Assembly: GCA_017592665.1 (NCBI GenBank)
Contig: JAGFNW010000012.1
Coordinates: forward strand, 1 to 64,000
Direction of reading: 5' to 3'
Length of the DNA stretch: 64,000 bases
Origin: Streptosporangiaceae bacterium NEAU-GS5
GTDB taxonomy: Bacteria; Actinomycetota; Actinomycetes; Streptosporangiales; Streptosporangiaceae
Shown piece by piece: positions 7,720 through 17,544 of the stretch. Under the pieces are notes generated by a model. The model searched no databases and was not told where the DNA came from. It was given only the letters and a program-made list of their open reading frames with translations. Both the position numbers and the translations under genes were made by a program. Each line of letters begins with the position of its first letter. The stretch's first letter is position 1.

Positions 7720-8975
7720 CACGCCACATCCGATGCGTTCCTGGCACAGCGGAATCCGGCGAAGATCTGCCGCCTGATCGGATAGTCCCAGTTGCGGAAC
7801 GACGACCGAATCGCCGTGGGGTGCGTGGCCCACGAACCGCCGCGCAGGACCCGGTAGTCCTGACCGAAGAAGACCTCGCTGTACTCCTTGTAGGGGAAGG
7901 TCCGGAACCCCGGATACGGCTGGAAGTACGAGCTGGTCCATTCCCAGACATCGCCGATCATCTGCTCCACCCCGTAGGCGCTGGCGCCTTCCGGATAGGC
8001 GCCGACAACAGCCGGGCGCGCGGACGTATGTCCTAGATTCGCCCTGATTCCATCGTCGCCCCACGGGAAACGGTGGGCGCGGTCGGCCCCCACATCCCAG
8101 GCACACGCCTTCTCCCACTCGGCCTCGGTGGGGAGCCGCTTGCCCGCCCACCGCGCGTACGCGTCGGCCTCATACCAGCTGACGTGCTGCACCGGCTCGT
8201 CCATCGGCACCGGCTCCAACCGGCCGAACCGGCTGCGCCACCACCCCGTCCCGTCGTTCCTCCAGAACAGCGGGGCCCGGACGCCCATCTGCGCCAGCCG
8301 CCTGTCCTCATAGCCGCCCTCCGCGATGAACTCGGCGAACTGCCCGTTCGTGACGGGGAAGCGGTCGATCCAGTAGGCGGGCAGGTCGACGCGGTGGACG
8401 GGCCGCTCGTTGTCGTACGCCCAGGGGTCGTCGGTGCCCATCAGGAACGATCCGGCGGGGATGAGCACCTCGTCCATCTCCACGGGCCGCCCGGGCGGCG
8501 GCGCGAGGTCGCGCACCAATCCCGCCGTCCGCGACAGCTGCAGCGTGGCCAGCATGGTCTCGTCGTGCTGGTGCTCGTGCTGCAGAACCAGCCCGAACAC
8601 GAACCCGCCGGCCTTCAGCGGGTCGGGGTCGTGCACGTCGAGGCGGTCGAGCACGTCCAGCACCCGGCCGCGCACTCCCGATATATACGTCCTTGCCTCC
8701 TCCGGGCCGAGCAGCGGCAGCGTCGGCCGATCTCTGCGGGGGTGCTTGAACGCGTCGTAGAGGTCGTCGATCTCCGGCCGCAGCGGCGTGATCCCGCCCG
8801 CCTCCCGCAGCACCCACAGCTCCTCGTAGTTGCCGACGTGCGCGAGATCCCACACCAGCGGCGACATCAACGGCGAGTGCTGCCGGATCAGGATGTCGTC
8901 CTCGGCGCTCGTATAGGCCAGCGAACGGTCGCGCACCTCGACCAGCTCGGCGGCGATTCGCTCCTTCAAGTCCAT
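7719..8975 (-). CDS. egtB: hercynine oxygenase EgtB
   Basis: EgtB is a non-haem iron enzyme that uses oxygen to join gamma-glutamylcysteine to hercynine as a sulfoxide. The 418-residue protein has an N-terminal DinB-like four-helix domain with the iron-binding HxxxHxE motif in GLVLQHEHQHDET. Its C-terminal formylglycine-generating-enzyme-like (FGE-sulfatase) domain carries WEKACAWD, GDVWEWTSSYF and YRVLRGGSWA. ATG at 8975 is used because it matches the family N-terminus and overlaps the egtA stop by 10 bp. The longer open frame upstream is the shadow of egtA. Confidence 0.95.
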   Translation of the reverse strand: MDLKERIAAELVEVRDRSLAYTSAEDDILIRQHSPLMSPLVWDLAHVGNYEELWVLREAGGITPLRPEIDDLYDAFKHPRRDRPTLPLLGPEEARTYISGVRGRVLDVLDRLDVHDPDPLKAGGFVFGLVLQHEHQHDETMLATLQLSRTAGLVRDLAPPPGRPVEMDEVLIPAGSFLMGTDDPWAYDNERPVHRVDLPAYWIDRFPVTNGQFAEFIAEGGYEDRRLAQMGVRAPLFWRNDGTGWWRSRFGRLEPVPMDEPVQHVSWYEADAYARWAGKRLPTEAEWEKACAWDVGADRAHRFPWGDDGIRANLGHTSARPAVVGAYPEGASAYGVEQMIGDVWEWTSSYFQPYPGFRTFPYKEYSEVFFGQDYRVLRGGSWATHPTAIRSSFRNWDYPIRRQIFAGFRCARNASDVA

Positions 8976-10084
8976 TGCAGATCCACCTTCGGCTTGTCTC
9001 CCAACCTTCCGGCGTACGCCGCCACCTGGCCGACCAGCGCCGGGCTCGCGCCCAGCCGGGGCAGCGCCTCGATCGCGGCGTCGAAGCAGGCCACGGCCGC
9101 CGCGCGCAGCCCCGGCGCCGCCAGCCCGAGCCGCGCCGCCTCCTCCCAAACCCCCGTCCCGTACGGCTCGGCCCCGGGAAAAGCGGCCTCCGTTAGGGCT
9201 TCTCCCGCCGCCTTGGCCGCCAGGTCGTCGACGATCAGCGCGTACGGCACGGCCACGCACACGGGCCACAGATCCGGGTCCTGGGCGTCCAGGTAGCGGA
9301 TCTCCAGCCAGCCCCGGGGGCGGACCGGCGGGAACAGCGTGGTCGCGTGGTAAGCGAGGTCGTCCTCGTCCGGCTCCCGCCCCACCAATGCCGAAAAATC
9401 GCGAAAAATCGACCCATCGAGGACGGGGCGCCACCCGTCCTTGACCACCATGAGACGGGCGTCCGCGAGATAGCGGGCCCAATCCTCGGCCGGATCGCCG
9501 CCCTGATCGACGGACCTGGTGCGCGACGGATCGAGCCCCGCCCACACGGCCTGCCGCCCCGACGCCCACCCGTTCCACGGGGAGTTGGCGAACGCCGCCA
9601 GCAGCACCGGGCCGAACCGGTGCGCCCGCTCCCACCGGCCCGGCCCGCCGTCCACGTTGACCTGGATCGACGAGGTCGAGCACATCATCATGGGCCCGTA
9701 GGGCTCCCCCAGGAACGCCGCCATCGCGTTGTAGCGCGGCATCCGCAGCTGCCGGCGCGGCGGCCGGCAGAGATCGAGCGCCCGCTCCCCGAGGATCAGG
9801 CCGGCCGCACGCAGCGAGAGCCGTACGAGATCGAGGTCGTTGCTGAAACGGGCCACCGCGAGCGGCAGGTGGGCGGGCGGTCCCGACAGCTCCAGCTGCC
9901 CGCCCGGCTCGAATGTGATCCGGCTTCCGCCGGGAAGGTCGGGCAGCGCGGCGCGCGTGCGCGTGATCGGCACGTAGAGCGCCGGATCGTCCCGGTCGTA
10001 CACGAGGAACTCCGCCTCGATGCCCACGCGCCCACCGCTGTCACCGGCGAGGCAGCGCCGTGCGTACCCCCGAATGTCGGCCAT
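8966..10084 (-). CDS. egtA: glutamate-cysteine ligase EgtA
   Basis: EgtA couples glutamate and cysteine with ATP to make gamma-glutamylcysteine, the sulfur donor for EgtB. The protein belongs to the GCS2 family: RVGIEAEFLVYD and ITFEPGGQLELSGPP near the N-terminus, the MMMCSTSSIQVNVD segment, and WLEIRYLDAQDP later. At 372 residues it is slightly shorter than many homologues. ATG at 10084 fits the usual N-terminal length. A GTG at 10180 in the same frame is possible but would run through the 12-bp operator-like repeats and into dapD. It is first in the egt operon. No egtE (C-S lyase) is seen nearby. Confidence 0.9.
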   Translation of the reverse strand: MADIRGYARRCLAGDSGGRVGIEAEFLVYDRDDPALYVPITRTRAALPDLPGGSRITFEPGGQLELSGPPAHLPLAVARFSNDLDLVRLSLRAAGLILGERALDLCRPPRRQLRMPRYNAMAAFLGEPYGPMMMCSTSSIQVNVDGGPGRWERAHRFGPVLLAAFANSPWNGWASGRQAVWAGLDPSRTRSVDQGGDPAEDWARYLADARLMVVKDGWRPVLDGSIFRDFSALVGREPDEDDLAYHATTLFPPVRPRGWLEIRYLDAQDPDLWPVCVAVPYALIVDDLAAKAAGEALTEAAFPGAEPYGTGVWEEAARLGLAAPGLRAAAVACFDAAIEALPRLGASPALVGQVAAYAGRLGDKPKVDLQWT

Positions 10085-10121
10085 GGGCTCCGAGGTGCCC
10101 TGGCCCGAAACCGGACAAACG

Positions 10122-10145
10122 TGAAGCGATTCATGAAGCGATTCA
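10122..10145. promoter_or_regulatory. tandem TGAAGCGATTCA operator-like repeats between egtA and dapD
   Basis: Two identical 12-bp units lie back to back at 10122-10133 and 10134-10145. Each unit is itself a partial dyad (TGAA-N4-TTCA). The second copy ends 4 bp before a TAACGT -10-like box at 10150-10155, so the repeats cover the expected -35 region of dapD. They lie 38-61 bp before the egtA start. One regulator could control both directions. Confidence 0.6.
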
Positions 10146-10163
10146 CCGCTAACGTTGGGTTGT

Positions 10164-11111
10164 GTGATTGCTATTGACACTGGTGCCTACGGCATCGGCC
10201 TGGCCACGGTCGCGTCCGACGGCACGGTCCTCGACACCTGGTTCCCCGCGCCCGAGCTGGGCGACCCGCCGGGCGACGGCACGCGGCGCCTGGCCGAGCC
10301 GGCCGAGTTCGGCGGGCTGACCGGGCCGGACGAGGCGCGCGGCGTCGAGGTCGTCGCGGTGCACACGGAGATCGCCAAGCTGGCGGCGCCGCCCGCCGAC
10401 GCCCACGACGCCTACCTGCGGCTGCACCTGCTGTCCCATCGGCTGGTCACGCCGCGCTCGATCAACCTTGACGGGATCTTCGGGCGGCTGGCCAACGTCG
10501 TGTGGACCAACCTCGGCCCCTGCCAGGTGGAGGGCTTCGAGACGGTGCGGCTGCGGCTGCGGCGCCGGGGCCAGGTGACGGTCTACGGAGTGGACAAGTT
10601 CCCCCGGATGGTCGACTACGTGCTGCCGTCGGGGGTGCGGATCGCCGACGCCGACCGCGTACGGCTCGGCGCCCACCTCGCGCCTGGGACGACCGTGATG
10701 CACGAGGGTTTCGTCAACTACAACGCCGGCACGCTCGGCGCCTCCATGGTCGAGGGCCGTATTTCGGCCGGTGTCGTGGTGGGCGACGGATCGGACGTCG
10801 GCGGCGGCGCCTCGATCATGGGCACGCTGTCCGGCGGCGGGACCGAGGTGATCTCGATCGGCGAGCGCTGCCTGCTGGGCGCGCAGGCCGGCGTCGGCAT
10901 CTCGCTCGGGGACGACTGCGTGGTGGAGGCCGGGCTGTACGTGACGGCCGGCACGAAGGTGACGTTGCCGGACGGCGCCGTGGTGAAGGCGCGTGCGCTT
11001 TCGGGGCGCTCCGGCGTGCTCTATCTACGCAATTCCGTGACGGGCGGGGTCGAGGCCCGCCCCCGGACGGGGACGGGCATCGAGCTCAACGCGGCGCTGC
11101 ACGCCAACTAG
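10164..11111 (+). CDS. dapD: tetrahydrodipicolinate N-succinyltransferase DapD
   Basis: DapD transfers succinyl from succinyl-CoA to tetrahydrodipicolinate in the succinylase branch of lysine and meso-diaminopimelate synthesis. The 315-residue protein matches the actinobacterial form: [13 protein letters not shown] at the start, [19 protein letters not shown] in the middle, and a left-handed beta-helix with hexapeptide repeats through [18 protein letters not shown] and [13 protein letters not shown]. The GTG at 10164 has no ribosome binding site but a TAACGT box 8 nt upstream, so the mRNA is probably leaderless. It is divergent from egtA and overlaps the MerR gene by 4 bp (CTAG). Confidence 0.93.
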   Translation: MIAIDTGAYGIGLATVASDGTVLDTWFPAPELGDPPGDGTRRLAEPAEFGGLTGPDEARGVEVVAVHTEIAKLAAPPADAHDAYLRLHLLSHRLVTPRSINLDGIFGRLANVVWTNLGPCQVEGFETVRLRLRRRGQVTVYGVDKFPRMVDYVLPSGVRIADADRVRLGAHLAPGTTVMHEGFVNYNAGTLGASMVEGRISAGVVVGDGSDVGGGASIMGTLSGGGTEVISIGERCLLGAQAGVGISLGDDCVVEAGLYVTAGTKVTLPDGAVVKARALSGRSGVLYLRNSVTGGVEARPRTGTGIELNAALHAN

Positions 11112-11908
11112 CGGCTGATCTGCCATTGGAGTTCGGTCACCCAGCCCGCGGGGTCGCCCTCGCCGTAATTGAGGTAGACCTCGCGGGCCATGCCCTGCGG
11201 CCGGTAGCCGTTCTCCTCGATCCAACCGGCCAAACCCTGCCAGGTGCCCTGGACATCTTCCATCGGCCCCTGATGGATGACGGCCGCCACCTCCGCGAGC
11301 GCCGGCAGGTCGACCACGTCGAAGCCGTGGCTGTTTCCATCGGTCAAGACGACCTGTGCTCCCGCGTGGACCAGCACCGAATCCCCGTCCAGGGGCGTGT
11401 AGTAGGCGATGGCGGGTCCGGACCACGACAGGCCCGCCTCGGTCACCCGGCGGGACAGTTCCGCGTAGAGAGGCTGGATCACCGGGCCGATGTCCTCGGT
11501 CTCGTAACTCTTGGCGGGTGCGGCCAGCTCGATGAGCCGGACCGCGGGAACGCTCTTGACCACCACGTCGGCCATGAGGCCCTCCTTCTCGATCACCCGG
11601 AGACGCGCCTCGACAGACGCGAGCCTGACCAGGTCGGCGGCCACCTCCGCACGGCGCAGCCGCAGCATGCCGTGCAACTCCGCCACGCTGATCTTGTCGT
11701 CGAGGATCGCGCCCACCTGTTGCAGGGTGAACCCGAGGTCCTTCAAGGCAAGGAGGCGGTTGAGGCGGGCGAGCTGGGCGGCCTCGTAGTAGCGATAGCC
11801 GCTGGCAGTGTCGACGTGAGCGGGCGTGAGCAGCCCGAGCGCGTCGTAGTGCCGCAGCATGCGCACGGACACGCGGCCGAGCTGGGCGAAATCTCCGATG
11901 CTGAACAT
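11108..11908 (-). CDS. MerR-family regulator with GyrI-like effector domain
   Basis: A MerR winged helix-turn-helix occupies residues 1-70 ([41 protein letters not shown]). A coiled-coil dimerisation helix follows, then a C-terminal GyrI-like/BacR-type ligand-binding domain of about 145 residues ([24 protein letters not shown]). Proteins of this layout (BmrR, TipA relatives) activate genes on binding hydrophobic drugs. Its own promoter has the stretched 19-bp spacer typical of MerR targets, so autoregulation is likely. The 3' end overlaps dapD by 4 bp. Confidence 0.92.
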   Translation of the reverse strand: MFSIGDFAQLGRVSVRMLRHYDALGLLTPAHVDTASGYRYYEAAQLARLNRLLALKDLGFTLQQVGAILDDKISVAELHGMLRLRRAEVAADLVRLASVEARLRVIEKEGLMADVVVKSVPAVRLIELAAPAKSYETEDIGPVIQPLYAELSRRVTEAGLSWSGPAIAYYTPLDGDSVLVHAGAQVVLTDGNSHGFDVVDLPALAEVAAVIHQGPMEDVQGTWQGLAGWIEENGYRPQGMAREVYLNYGEGDPAGWVTELQWQISR

Positions 11909-11918
11909 GACGCTCCCA

Positions 11919-11949
11919 GGTTTAGGACCTCACACGGTGTCAGAGTCAA
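11919..11949 (-). promoter_or_regulatory. MerR-type promoter with 19-bp spacer
   Basis: On the minus strand TTGACT (11949-11944) and TAAACC (11924-11919) are separated by exactly 19 bp. This spacing is characteristic of MerR-controlled promoters, which the activator twists into a usable form. The spacer holds an imperfect dyad (GAC-N10-GTC). The -10 box lies 10 nt before the ATG of the merR-type gene, so it should drive that gene. Confidence 0.65.
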
Positions 11950-12044
11950 CGGGCCCGGAGCGGGCTCAGGGGTGACCCTGACCCTTCCCGGATATCGGGC
12001 CTCGGGTAGCGAAATCCGGCAGGCCGGGCCGTACCGTAAAAGAC

Positions 12045-12218
12045 ATGGGACGCATTCTTCTTTACGCACTCGTCGCCGTCGCCGCCTTCTTCGTGCTCGG
12101 CTGGCTCATCGGCATGGTCTTCACGCTCCTCAAGTGGGCGCTCATCATCGGCGTCATCGGCTTCGGCGCCTGGTTCGTGCTCAACCTCACCCGCGGCCGC
12201 TCCAACTCCGAATCGTAA
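12045..12218 (+). CDS. 57-aa small membrane protein
   Basis: A short ORF encodes MGRILLYALVAVAAFFVLG and then a second hydrophobic stretch, LIIGVIGFGAWFVLNL, ending in a basic tail. It therefore has two membrane helices with Arg near the end. A TACCGT hexamer lies 7 nt before the ATG and there is no ribosome binding site, so it is probably leaderless. Conserved proteins of this kind are common in actinobacteria but of unknown role. The clean promoter and regular codon use support it being real. Confidence 0.7.
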   Translation: MGRILLYALVAVAAFFVLGWLIGMVFTLLKWALIIGVIGFGAWFVLNLTRGRSNSES

Positions 12219-12287
12219 GCAGCACTTAAGTCATAGGTCAGCAGGTTTCACTGGACCTGTAGCCATGGGTGTCCGCAAAGTGGCGGC

Positions 12288-13154
12288 ATGGAATTCTTCG
12301 TCGCCATGGTCACCCCGTTCCGTCCTGATGGTTCGCTCGACGTGGACGGGGCGCAGCGCCTCGCCGCGCACCTCGTCGACGTGCAGGGCTGCGACGGCCT
12401 GATCGTCAACGGCACCACGGGCGAGGCGCCCACTACCTCCGACCAGGAGAAGCGGACGCTGGTCGAGGCCGTCGTGGCCGCGGTCGGCGACCGCGCCACC
12501 GTGGTCGCGGGCGCGGGCTCGCCCGACACGGCCCATGCCGTACGGCAGGCGGCCGACGCGGAGAAGTCGGGCGCGCACGGCCTGCTCGTGGTCGCGCCCT
12601 ACTACAACCGCCCCTCACAGGAGGGCGTCTACCGGCACCTCTGGTCCGTCGCCGAGTCGGCGGGCCTGCCGGTGATCGTTTACGACATTCCCGTGCGCGC
12701 CGGAATCACCATCGAGGCCGAGACGCTGATCCGGCTCGCCGCGCACCCGCGGATCAGGGCCGTCAAGGACGCCGCATGCGACGTGACCAAGGCCACGCAT
12801 GTGATGTCGGCCACCGAACTGCGTTACTACTGCGGCGCCGACGAGCACAACCTCCCCCTGTACGCCCTGGGCGCGGCCGGGGTGATCAGCACGGTCGGGC
12901 ACCTCGGCGGGCGGCAGATCAGGGCCAGCATGGACGCGCTGGACAAGGGCGACCGGACCGGGGCGGCCCGCCTCAACCAGCGCCTGCTGCCGGCCGTACG
13001 CGGCATCATGACCAGGGATCAGGGCGCGGTCACGGTGAAGGCGCTGCTCGCGGCGCGCGGCCTGCCGGCGGGGCCGGTGCGGCTGCCGCTCGTGCCCGCG
13101 GAAAGGGCGGTCATCGCGGCACTCGAAGCCGACCTGGCGGCGGCCGGTTGGTAG
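12288..13154 (+). CDS. dapA: DapA-family dihydrodipicolinate synthase / aldolase
   Basis: The 288-residue TIM-barrel protein has the DapA signature [11 protein letters not shown], the Tyr-containing [15 protein letters not shown] segment, the YDIPVRAGI arginine region and the Schiff-base lysine in [10 protein letters not shown]. It would condense pyruvate with aspartate semialdehyde for lysine/DAP synthesis. Actinobacteria often have several DapA paralogues acting on other aldehydes, so the exact substrate is uncertain. The dapD gene nearby supports a lysine role. The ATG at 12288 begins within the conserved MVTPF region, so the N-terminus is compact. Confidence 0.85.
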   Translation: MEFFVAMVTPFRPDGSLDVDGAQRLAAHLVDVQGCDGLIVNGTTGEAPTTSDQEKRTLVEAVVAAVGDRATVVAGAGSPDTAHAVRQAADAEKSGAHGLLVVAPYYNRPSQEGVYRHLWSVAESAGLPVIVYDIPVRAGITIEAETLIRLAAHPRIRAVKDAACDVTKATHVMSATELRYYCGADEHNLPLYALGAAGVISTVGHLGGRQIRASMDALDKGDRTGAARLNQRLLPAVRGIMTRDQGAVTVKALLAARGLPAGPVRLPLVPAERAVIAALEADLAAAGW

Positions 13155-14168
<1,014 letters not shown>

Positions 14169-14182
14169 CCCCCACCCCCCCG

Positions 14183-14227
14183 CGTGATCTTGCAGGATCT
14201 CCCCGTGAGAATTTCTGCAAGATCACG
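14183..14227. repeat. inverted pair of the 41-bp repeat core; possible mdh terminator
   Basis: CGTGATCTTGCAG (14183-14195) and its exact complement CTGCAAGATCACG (14215-14227) form a 13-bp stem around a 19-nt loop, 14 bp after the mdh stop. The 11-bp core GTGATCTTGCA is the same as in the tandem arrays at 25488-25580 and 59093-59185. The flanking GGATCTCCC also resembles the start of the repeat spacer. It could act as a terminator for mdh. Confidence 0.75.
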
Positions 14228-14273
14228 GGCCTGGGGGGAGAACTTGGCGGGGGGCAGGTGTATCTAAGGGGTC

Positions 14274-15248
14274 ATGAAACATTTAATACGGGGGCTGGCC
14301 GGGATCTCGCTCGTGGCGCTGTTCTTCAGCGCGGCGCCGGCGCAGGCGGCCACGCACACGCACATGCACGACTCGATCAGGTACGCCTCGATCAAGGGGT
14401 GCGCCAAGAAGGACAAGAGCCTTCGGCCCTGCTCGCCCTGGCGGCTGTTCACCCATGAGGGCAAGCTGATGAAGCTGAAGGACGCGCAGGTCACGGCCAC
14501 CGACAAGCGCGGCAAGCCGTCGGTGGGCACGCTCGGCCCGGTGTCGGTCAGCGGCGACGGCCAATACGTGGCCTACTTCCGGGCGCGTGACCGGCGCCTG
14601 GCCGTCCGGGGGATCGACGGCCGGGTCACGCTGATGCCGAAGGCGGCGCTGCCGAAGGGGATCGGCACCGACGCGCTCAACATCCAGCTCTCTCTCGACG
14701 GCAGGACGCTCGTCGTCGACTACTACGACGACAAGCGGCCCACGAAGGTGTATTCGCTTGACGACCCCACCCACCCGGGTCTTATCCCGCCGGCGGCGGT
14801 CTTCGACGGGATCAGCGGCGACGGCCGGCAGATCCTCACCAGCGAAGGCTCCGAGGAGAACACCACCGCGATCGTCACCTACGGCGTCGACGGCACCGAG
14901 CTGACCCGCACGACTCCCCCGCAGGTCGTCGTCACCAACTCACCGCGCGCCCTGGCCGCGGACGGCGACCGGGTCGCGTTCGTCACGGGCTCGACGGCCA
15001 AGGCCAAGCTCGAGATCTACGACATCGGCGCCGACGAGGTCACGAAGGTCCTCCCGCTGACCCTCCCACACGGCGATTTCCCCGAGATGGTCGACTGGAC
15101 CGGCGACCACCAGATCACGCTGCACTTCACGCACAACGTGCATACGGTGACCATCCTCCAGGTCGACGCGGACACCGGGGCGACCCACGTCCGGGACGCC
15201 TACGAAGTGGCCGCGGACACGTTCTACTTCGAATCCTGCGGCGGCTAG
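14274..15248 (+). CDS. secreted TolB-like beta-propeller protein
   Basis: A signal peptide (MKHLIRGLAGISLVALFF, cleavage near AQA-ATH) precedes about 300 residues. These contain repeated SxDG-type blade motifs: VSGDGQYVAYF, LSLDGRTLVVDYY, ISGDGRQILTSEG, LAADGDRVAFV. This is the pattern of WD40/TolB-like propeller domains used as protein-interaction platforms outside the membrane. No catalytic residues are recognised. AAGGGG precedes the ATG. The last 309 bp lie opposite the tail of the convergent DUF998-like frame. Confidence 0.78.
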   Translation: MKHLIRGLAGISLVALFFSAAPAQAATHTHMHDSIRYASIKGCAKKDKSLRPCSPWRLFTHEGKLMKLKDAQVTATDKRGKPSVGTLGPVSVSGDGQYVAYFRARDRRLAVRGIDGRVTLMPKAALPKGIGTDALNIQLSLDGRTLVVDYYDDKRPTKVYSLDDPTHPGLIPPAAVFDGISGDGRQILTSEGSEENTTAIVTYGVDGTELTRTTPPQVVVTNSPRALAADGDRVAFVTGSTAKAKLEIYDIGADEVTKVLPLTLPHGDFPEMVDWTGDHQITLHFTHNVHTVTILQVDADTGATHVRDAYEVAADTFYFESCGG

Positions 15249-15755
15249 CGCCAGCAGCACCACCAGGTCGGCGACGACGGTCAGGCGCTGGGTGAGGCCC
15301 GCTGGGAACATCCCCGGGTCCACGCCCAGCGCCTGCAGCGCGTACGGGACGACCAGCAGCGCGATCGTCCCGAAGCAGGCAAGGCTCAGCGGCCGCAGAG
15401 AGCGCACGCGAATACCCGCCAGCGGGACGCTCACAAAGGCCGCGAACGCCGCATAGCGATGAATCCCCCCGGACACCGACAACGACAGTCCGGGCGCGTC
15501 GGTCGGGAACCCGGCGACCAGCAGCAGGCCGACGGCCCACGAGGCGACCAGCACTCCGGCGAGCCGATCCGAGCGCGCCAGCCGTACAGCGACCACTCCC
15601 GACCCCGCGGCGATCAACGCCAGCGACGCCGGCAGCATCCAGCCGTACGAGGTGAACACATACTCGCTGATCATGTCGTGCAGGGGGTCGAGACCCCCCA
15701 TCACGTGCAAGATCATCATCAACAACATGCCACCGGATATCGCCACGAACGCCAT
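14940..15755 (-). CDS. DUF998-like six-helix membrane protein with antisense-coded tail
   Basis: The first about 180 residues contain six hydrophobic helices, with DPLHDMISEYVFTSYGWM and GLSLSVSGGIHRYAAFAAF matching the DUF998 family of actinobacterial membrane proteins of unknown role. Family members end here. In this gene the frame continues about 90 residues as a polar, Arg/Val/Asp-rich tail that is exactly the complement of the neighbouring propeller gene. The original stop was probably lost. The start is uncertain: ATG at 15755 is used, but a GTG 9 nt downstream sits at leaderless distance from a GATACA box. Confidence 0.65.
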   Translation of the reverse strand: MAFVAISGGMLLMMILHVMGGLDPLHDMISEYVFTSYGWMLPASLALIAAGSGVVAVRLARSDRLAGVLVASWAVGLLLVAGFPTDAPGLSLSVSGGIHRYAAFAAFVSVPLAGIRVRSLRPLSLACFGTIALLVVPYALQALGVDPGMFPAGLTQRLTVVADLVVLLALAAAGFEVERVRGHFVGVPDVGRPGVRVDLEDGHRMHVVREVQRDLVVAGPVDHLGEIAVWEGQREDLRDLVGADVVDLELGLGRRARDERDPVAVRGQGAR

Positions 15756-15825
15756 GTATCAACGGTGGCGAGATCAGGCATGCGGCCTCATCGGAGATGA
15801 ACCCGACTGGGCCCTGGCCGAACCC

Positions 15826-17514
15826 TTAGGTAGCCCCGTCCGCCTCCGCGGGTGCCGTCTCAGGGGTGGACACCCGGAACCAGCGGCAGCCGTATGGGGA
15901 AAGCTTGATCGTGGCCTCTCCGTCGTCGGTCAGCTGGAGGGTGCCCTCGACGATGATGTCGGTCAGCACCCGCGAGCTGTCGCAGCCCTTGAGCGTGACG
16001 GTCACCGTGGCGTCCCGGTCGGCGAAGTTGTGCGCCGTGACCACGGTCTCGCCGTCGAGGTCGGCCCGGTGCGCCAGCACGGCCTCGTCCTCCACGTCGA
16101 GCACCTCGTAGTCGCCCCAGGCCAGCTCGGGACACTCGCGGTACTGCTCGATCAGGCTGGTCATCCAGTGCAGCAGCGAGTCGGGGTCGCGCCGCTGGGA
16201 GCTCACGTTGACCTTCTCGGGGCCGTAGTCGCCCTTGGGCATCGGCGTGCGGACCTTGTCCGGCGACGCGGTCGAGAAGCCACCGTTCAGGTTGGGCGTC
16301 CACTGCATGGGGGTGCGCACCGCGGCGCGGCCCTCGATGTCGAGGTTCTCCCCCATCCCGATCTCCTCGCCGTAGAAGAGCACGGGGGTGCCGGGCTGGG
16401 CGAACAGCAGGCTGTAGGCCATCTTGATCCGGCGTGTGTCGCCGCCGAGCATGGTGGGCAGGCGGCGCCGGATGCCCCGGCCGTACAGGCGCATGCCCTC
16501 GTCGGGCGCGAACGCCTCGAAGACTTCCTCGCGCTCCTTGTCCGTGAGCTTGTCGAGGGTGAGCTCGTCGTGATTGCGCAGGAACGTGGCCCAGTGGCAG
16601 TCCTTGGGCGGATCCGGCCGCTCGCGCAGCGCGTCGGCGAGCGGGCGCGCGTCGTGCCTGACCAGCGACAGGTATGAGCGCTGCATGCCGATGAAGTCGA
16701 AGCACATGGTGATCTCGTTGCCGAGGCCGTCGCTGCCGAAGAATCGCAGCAGGTCCTTGTACGGAAGATTCACCTCGCCCAGCAGGATGGCGCTCCCGTC
16801 GCGCCGGTTCATGAACGCGCGCAGCGCCTCGAAGAACTCGTGCGGGTCCGGGAGGTCGCCGTCCTTCGGCGTGACGTCCTCGACCAGGAACGGCACGGCG
16901 TCCACCCGGAAGCCGGAGAGGCCCAGTTGCATCCAGAAGCCGAGGATGCGCACGATCTCGTCGCGCACCTCTGGATTGGAGGTGTTGAGGTCGGGCTGGA
17001 ACCGGTAGAAGCGATGGAAGAAGTACTGCCCGGCCTCGTCGTCCCACTGCCAGAGGCTGTGCTCCTGGTCGGGGAAGACCACGCCCTTGGGGTCGTCGGG
17101 CTCGGGCTTGTCCGACCAGATGTACCAGTCGCGATAGGTGGAGTCCGGGCTCGACCTCGCGTCCTTGAACCAAGGGTGCTGGTCGGAGGTGTGGTTGACC
17201 ACCAGGTCGGCGATCACCCGGATCCCGCGGTCCCGCGCCACCTGCATGAACTCCACGAAGTCGCCCAGCGTGCCGAGCCGCGAATCGACGCTGTAGAAGT
17301 CGACGATGTCGTAGCCGTCGTCCCGGTCCGGCGTCGGGAAGAACGGCATGAGCCAGATACACGTCACACCGAGACGCTCGATGTGGTCGATGTGCTGAAT
17401 CGCCCCTCTGAAGTCCCCTATCCCGTCGCCGTTGCCGTCGGCGTACGTCTCGATGTCAAGGCAGTAGACGACGGCGTTCTTCCACCACAGATCGGCGATT
17501 TGGCTCTGTCTCAT
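15826..17514 (-). CDS. GH13 alpha-glucosidase / trehalose-synthase-like enzyme
   Basis: The 562-residue protein is a (beta/alpha)8-barrel glycoside hydrolase family 13 enzyme close to trehalose synthases: WWKNAVVYCLDIETYADGNG start, IADLVVNHTS, nucleophile Asp in SGFRVDAVPF, acid/base Glu in ILLGEVN, and the transition-state Asp in LRNHDELTLD. A C-terminal beta domain ends with SPYGCRWFRV. TreS proteins interconvert maltose and trehalose. The substrate here could also be another alpha-glucoside. ATG at 17514 lies 8 nt after TAGTGC. The in-frame GTG at 17526 overlaps that box and is less likely. It lies 30 bp after the APH-like gene on the same strand. Confidence 0.85.
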   Translation of the reverse strand: MRQSQIADLWWKNAVVYCLDIETYADGNGDGIGDFRGAIQHIDHIERLGVTCIWLMPFFPTPDRDDGYDIVDFYSVDSRLGTLGDFVEFMQVARDRGIRVIADLVVNHTSDQHPWFKDARSSPDSTYRDWYIWSDKPEPDDPKGVVFPDQEHSLWQWDDEAGQYFFHRFYRFQPDLNTSNPEVRDEIVRILGFWMQLGLSGFRVDAVPFLVEDVTPKDGDLPDPHEFFEALRAFMNRRDGSAILLGEVNLPYKDLLRFFGSDGLGNEITMCFDFIGMQRSYLSLVRHDARPLADALRERPDPPKDCHWATFLRNHDELTLDKLTDKEREEVFEAFAPDEGMRLYGRGIRRRLPTMLGGDTRRIKMAYSLLFAQPGTPVLFYGEEIGMGENLDIEGRAAVRTPMQWTPNLNGGFSTASPDKVRTPMPKGDYGPEKVNVSSQRRDPDSLLHWMTSLIEQYRECPELAWGDYEVLDVEDEAVLAHRADLDGETVVTAHNFADRDATVTVTLKGCDSSRVLTDIIVEGTLQLTDDGEATIKLSPYGCRWFRVSTPETAPAEADGAT

Positions 17515-17544
17515 GGACAGGCGCACTACCCGGCTTCTACCGGT

